Below, one piece after another: positions 63,120 to 64,000 of a stretch of 64,000 bases of DNA. The stretch comes from an uncultured Alphaproteobacteria bacterium (GTDB lineage Bacteria > Pseudomonadota > Alphaproteobacteria > HIMB59). Where the stretch lies: assembly GCA_902527045.1 (NCBI GenBank), contig CABZNL010000002.1, positions 1 through 64,000 of the forward strand, written 5' to 3'. Position 1 is the stretch's first letter. The number at the start of each line of letters is the position of its first letter. The translations under genes and the position numbers were made by a program. A model generated the notes under the pieces. That model searched no databases, had not been told where the DNA came from, and saw only the letters and a list, made by a program, of their open reading frames with translations.

Positions 63120-64000
63120 ATGTTCCAAACCAGCTATTTTAATGATAGTTACACAGATTTTAAGTCAGCTTTACAATCCTATGATAAAAATTTTAATGAG
63201 AATTTATTTGTTAAAGCAATAGAGGTAGCAGAAAAATCCCATAAAGATCAATTCCGTGCCTCTGGAGATCCATATATAATACATCCGTACGAGGTTTGTA
63301 AGTCGCTTATTGAACTAAAATTAGACACAGAAACAGTTATTACAGGCTTACTCCACGATGTAATTGAAGATACAAAATTTTCAAAATTAGAATTAAAAGA
63401 AAACTTTGGTCCTAGTATTACAAATTTAGTGGATGGTTTAACAAAAATTGATTTTTTAGAGGAAAAAAAAACAACAAGATCAGAAAAAGAAGCAGAAAAT
63501 TTTAGAAAACTTCTCATCTCAACTGCAAAAGATATAAGAGTTTTAATTATTAAATTAGCAGATAGGTTGCACAACATAAAAACAATTCATTATTTTAAAG
63601 ATGTTGAAAAAAGAAAAAGAGTTAGTAATGAGACCTTACTAATTTACGCCCCCTTAGCTCAGCGACTAGGATTTGAAAATTGGAAGTCCATTTTAGAAAA
63701 TATATCTTTTAAAAACCTTCATCCAGATATCTTTAGTAGAATTAACGATAAAATTGATAACACTTTTAAAAATCTAGAGGGCTCTTTTATTGAGCTTGAA
63801 AATTTAATGAAAGAATATCTAAATAAGTCAGATATTGATGCAGAAATTCATTATAGAAAAAAAAATCCATATTCAATTTGGAAAAAAATAAATAAGAAAA
63901 ATACTGACTTAAATTCTATTTCAGACATAGCTGCTGTCAGGATCATCACTAAATCAACAAGAGATTGCTATAAAGTATTAGGTATAATTCATCGTAATTT
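63120..64000 (+). CDS. Bifunctional (p)ppGpp synthetase/hydrolase (RelA/SpoT), 3' truncated by window
   Basis: Reading from ATG 63120: MFQTSYFNDSYTDFKSALQS...HKDQFRASGDPYIIHPYEV...GLLHDVIEDT...IKLADRLHNIKT; HD hydrolase domain intact. Confidence 0.95.
   Translation, partial: MFQTSYFNDSYTDFKSALQSYDKNFNENLFVKAIEVAEKSHKDQFRASGDPYIIHPYEVCKSLIELKLDTETVITGLLHDVIEDTKFSKLELKENFGPSITNLVDGLTKIDFLEEKKTTRSEKEAENFRKLLISTAKDIRVLIIKLADRLHNIKTIHYFKDVEKRKRVSNETLLIYAPLAQRLGFENWKSILENISFKNLHPDIFSRINDKIDNTFKNLEGSFIELENLMKEYLNKSDIDAEIHYRKKNPYSIWKKINKKNTDLNSISDIAAVRIITKSTRDCYKVLGIIHRN

Overview
AT-rich, very tightly packed bacterial chromosome segment dominated by housekeeping genes. I read it as a streamlined marine-type alphaproteobacterium: the recA-alaS-icd order, split purS/purQ/purL, DUF3553- and DUF2794-like genes and alphaproteobacterial 16S motifs support this. 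A SAR11/HIMB59-like placement is only a guess from composition. Contents: an rRNA operon (16S-tRNA-Ile-tRNA-Ala-23S-5S) preceded by elongator tRNA-Met and initiator tRNA-fMet; tRNA-Leu(UAA) and tRNA-Ser(GCU); purine genes purLQSCB, purF and purMN; nadK, moaA, recA, alaS, icd, psd-pssA; an RND efflux pair; rlmE; a YfgM-like/bamB/der block; cvpA, mlaEF-like ABC genes, dnaB, rplI-rpsR-rpsF; fabD-fabG-acpP-fabF-gmk; rsmA-pdxA-surA-like-lptD-lptG-lptF; pepA, ndk, hda, aspS, topA, plsY, pyrB, ruvX, gatCAB, dapA, smpB, rpoZ and a relA/spoT start. I see no CRISPR array, transposon, prophage or defence island, and no clear new multi-gene system. The most interesting signals are: (1) a paired C18-G917 to U18-A917 change in the 16S central pseudoknot, which also creates mismatches to two widely used PCR primers; (2) extreme compaction, with all seven convergent CDS pairs overlapping at their 3' ends and several divergent pairs having start codons that abut or overlap; (3) repeated -10-like hexamers 5-9 nt upstream of start codons, suggesting leaderless mRNAs; (4) degenerate or shrunken proteins in conserved loci (Der G domain 1, SurA-like, SDR-like next to purF); (5) an RND permease with an extra hydrophobic insertion.
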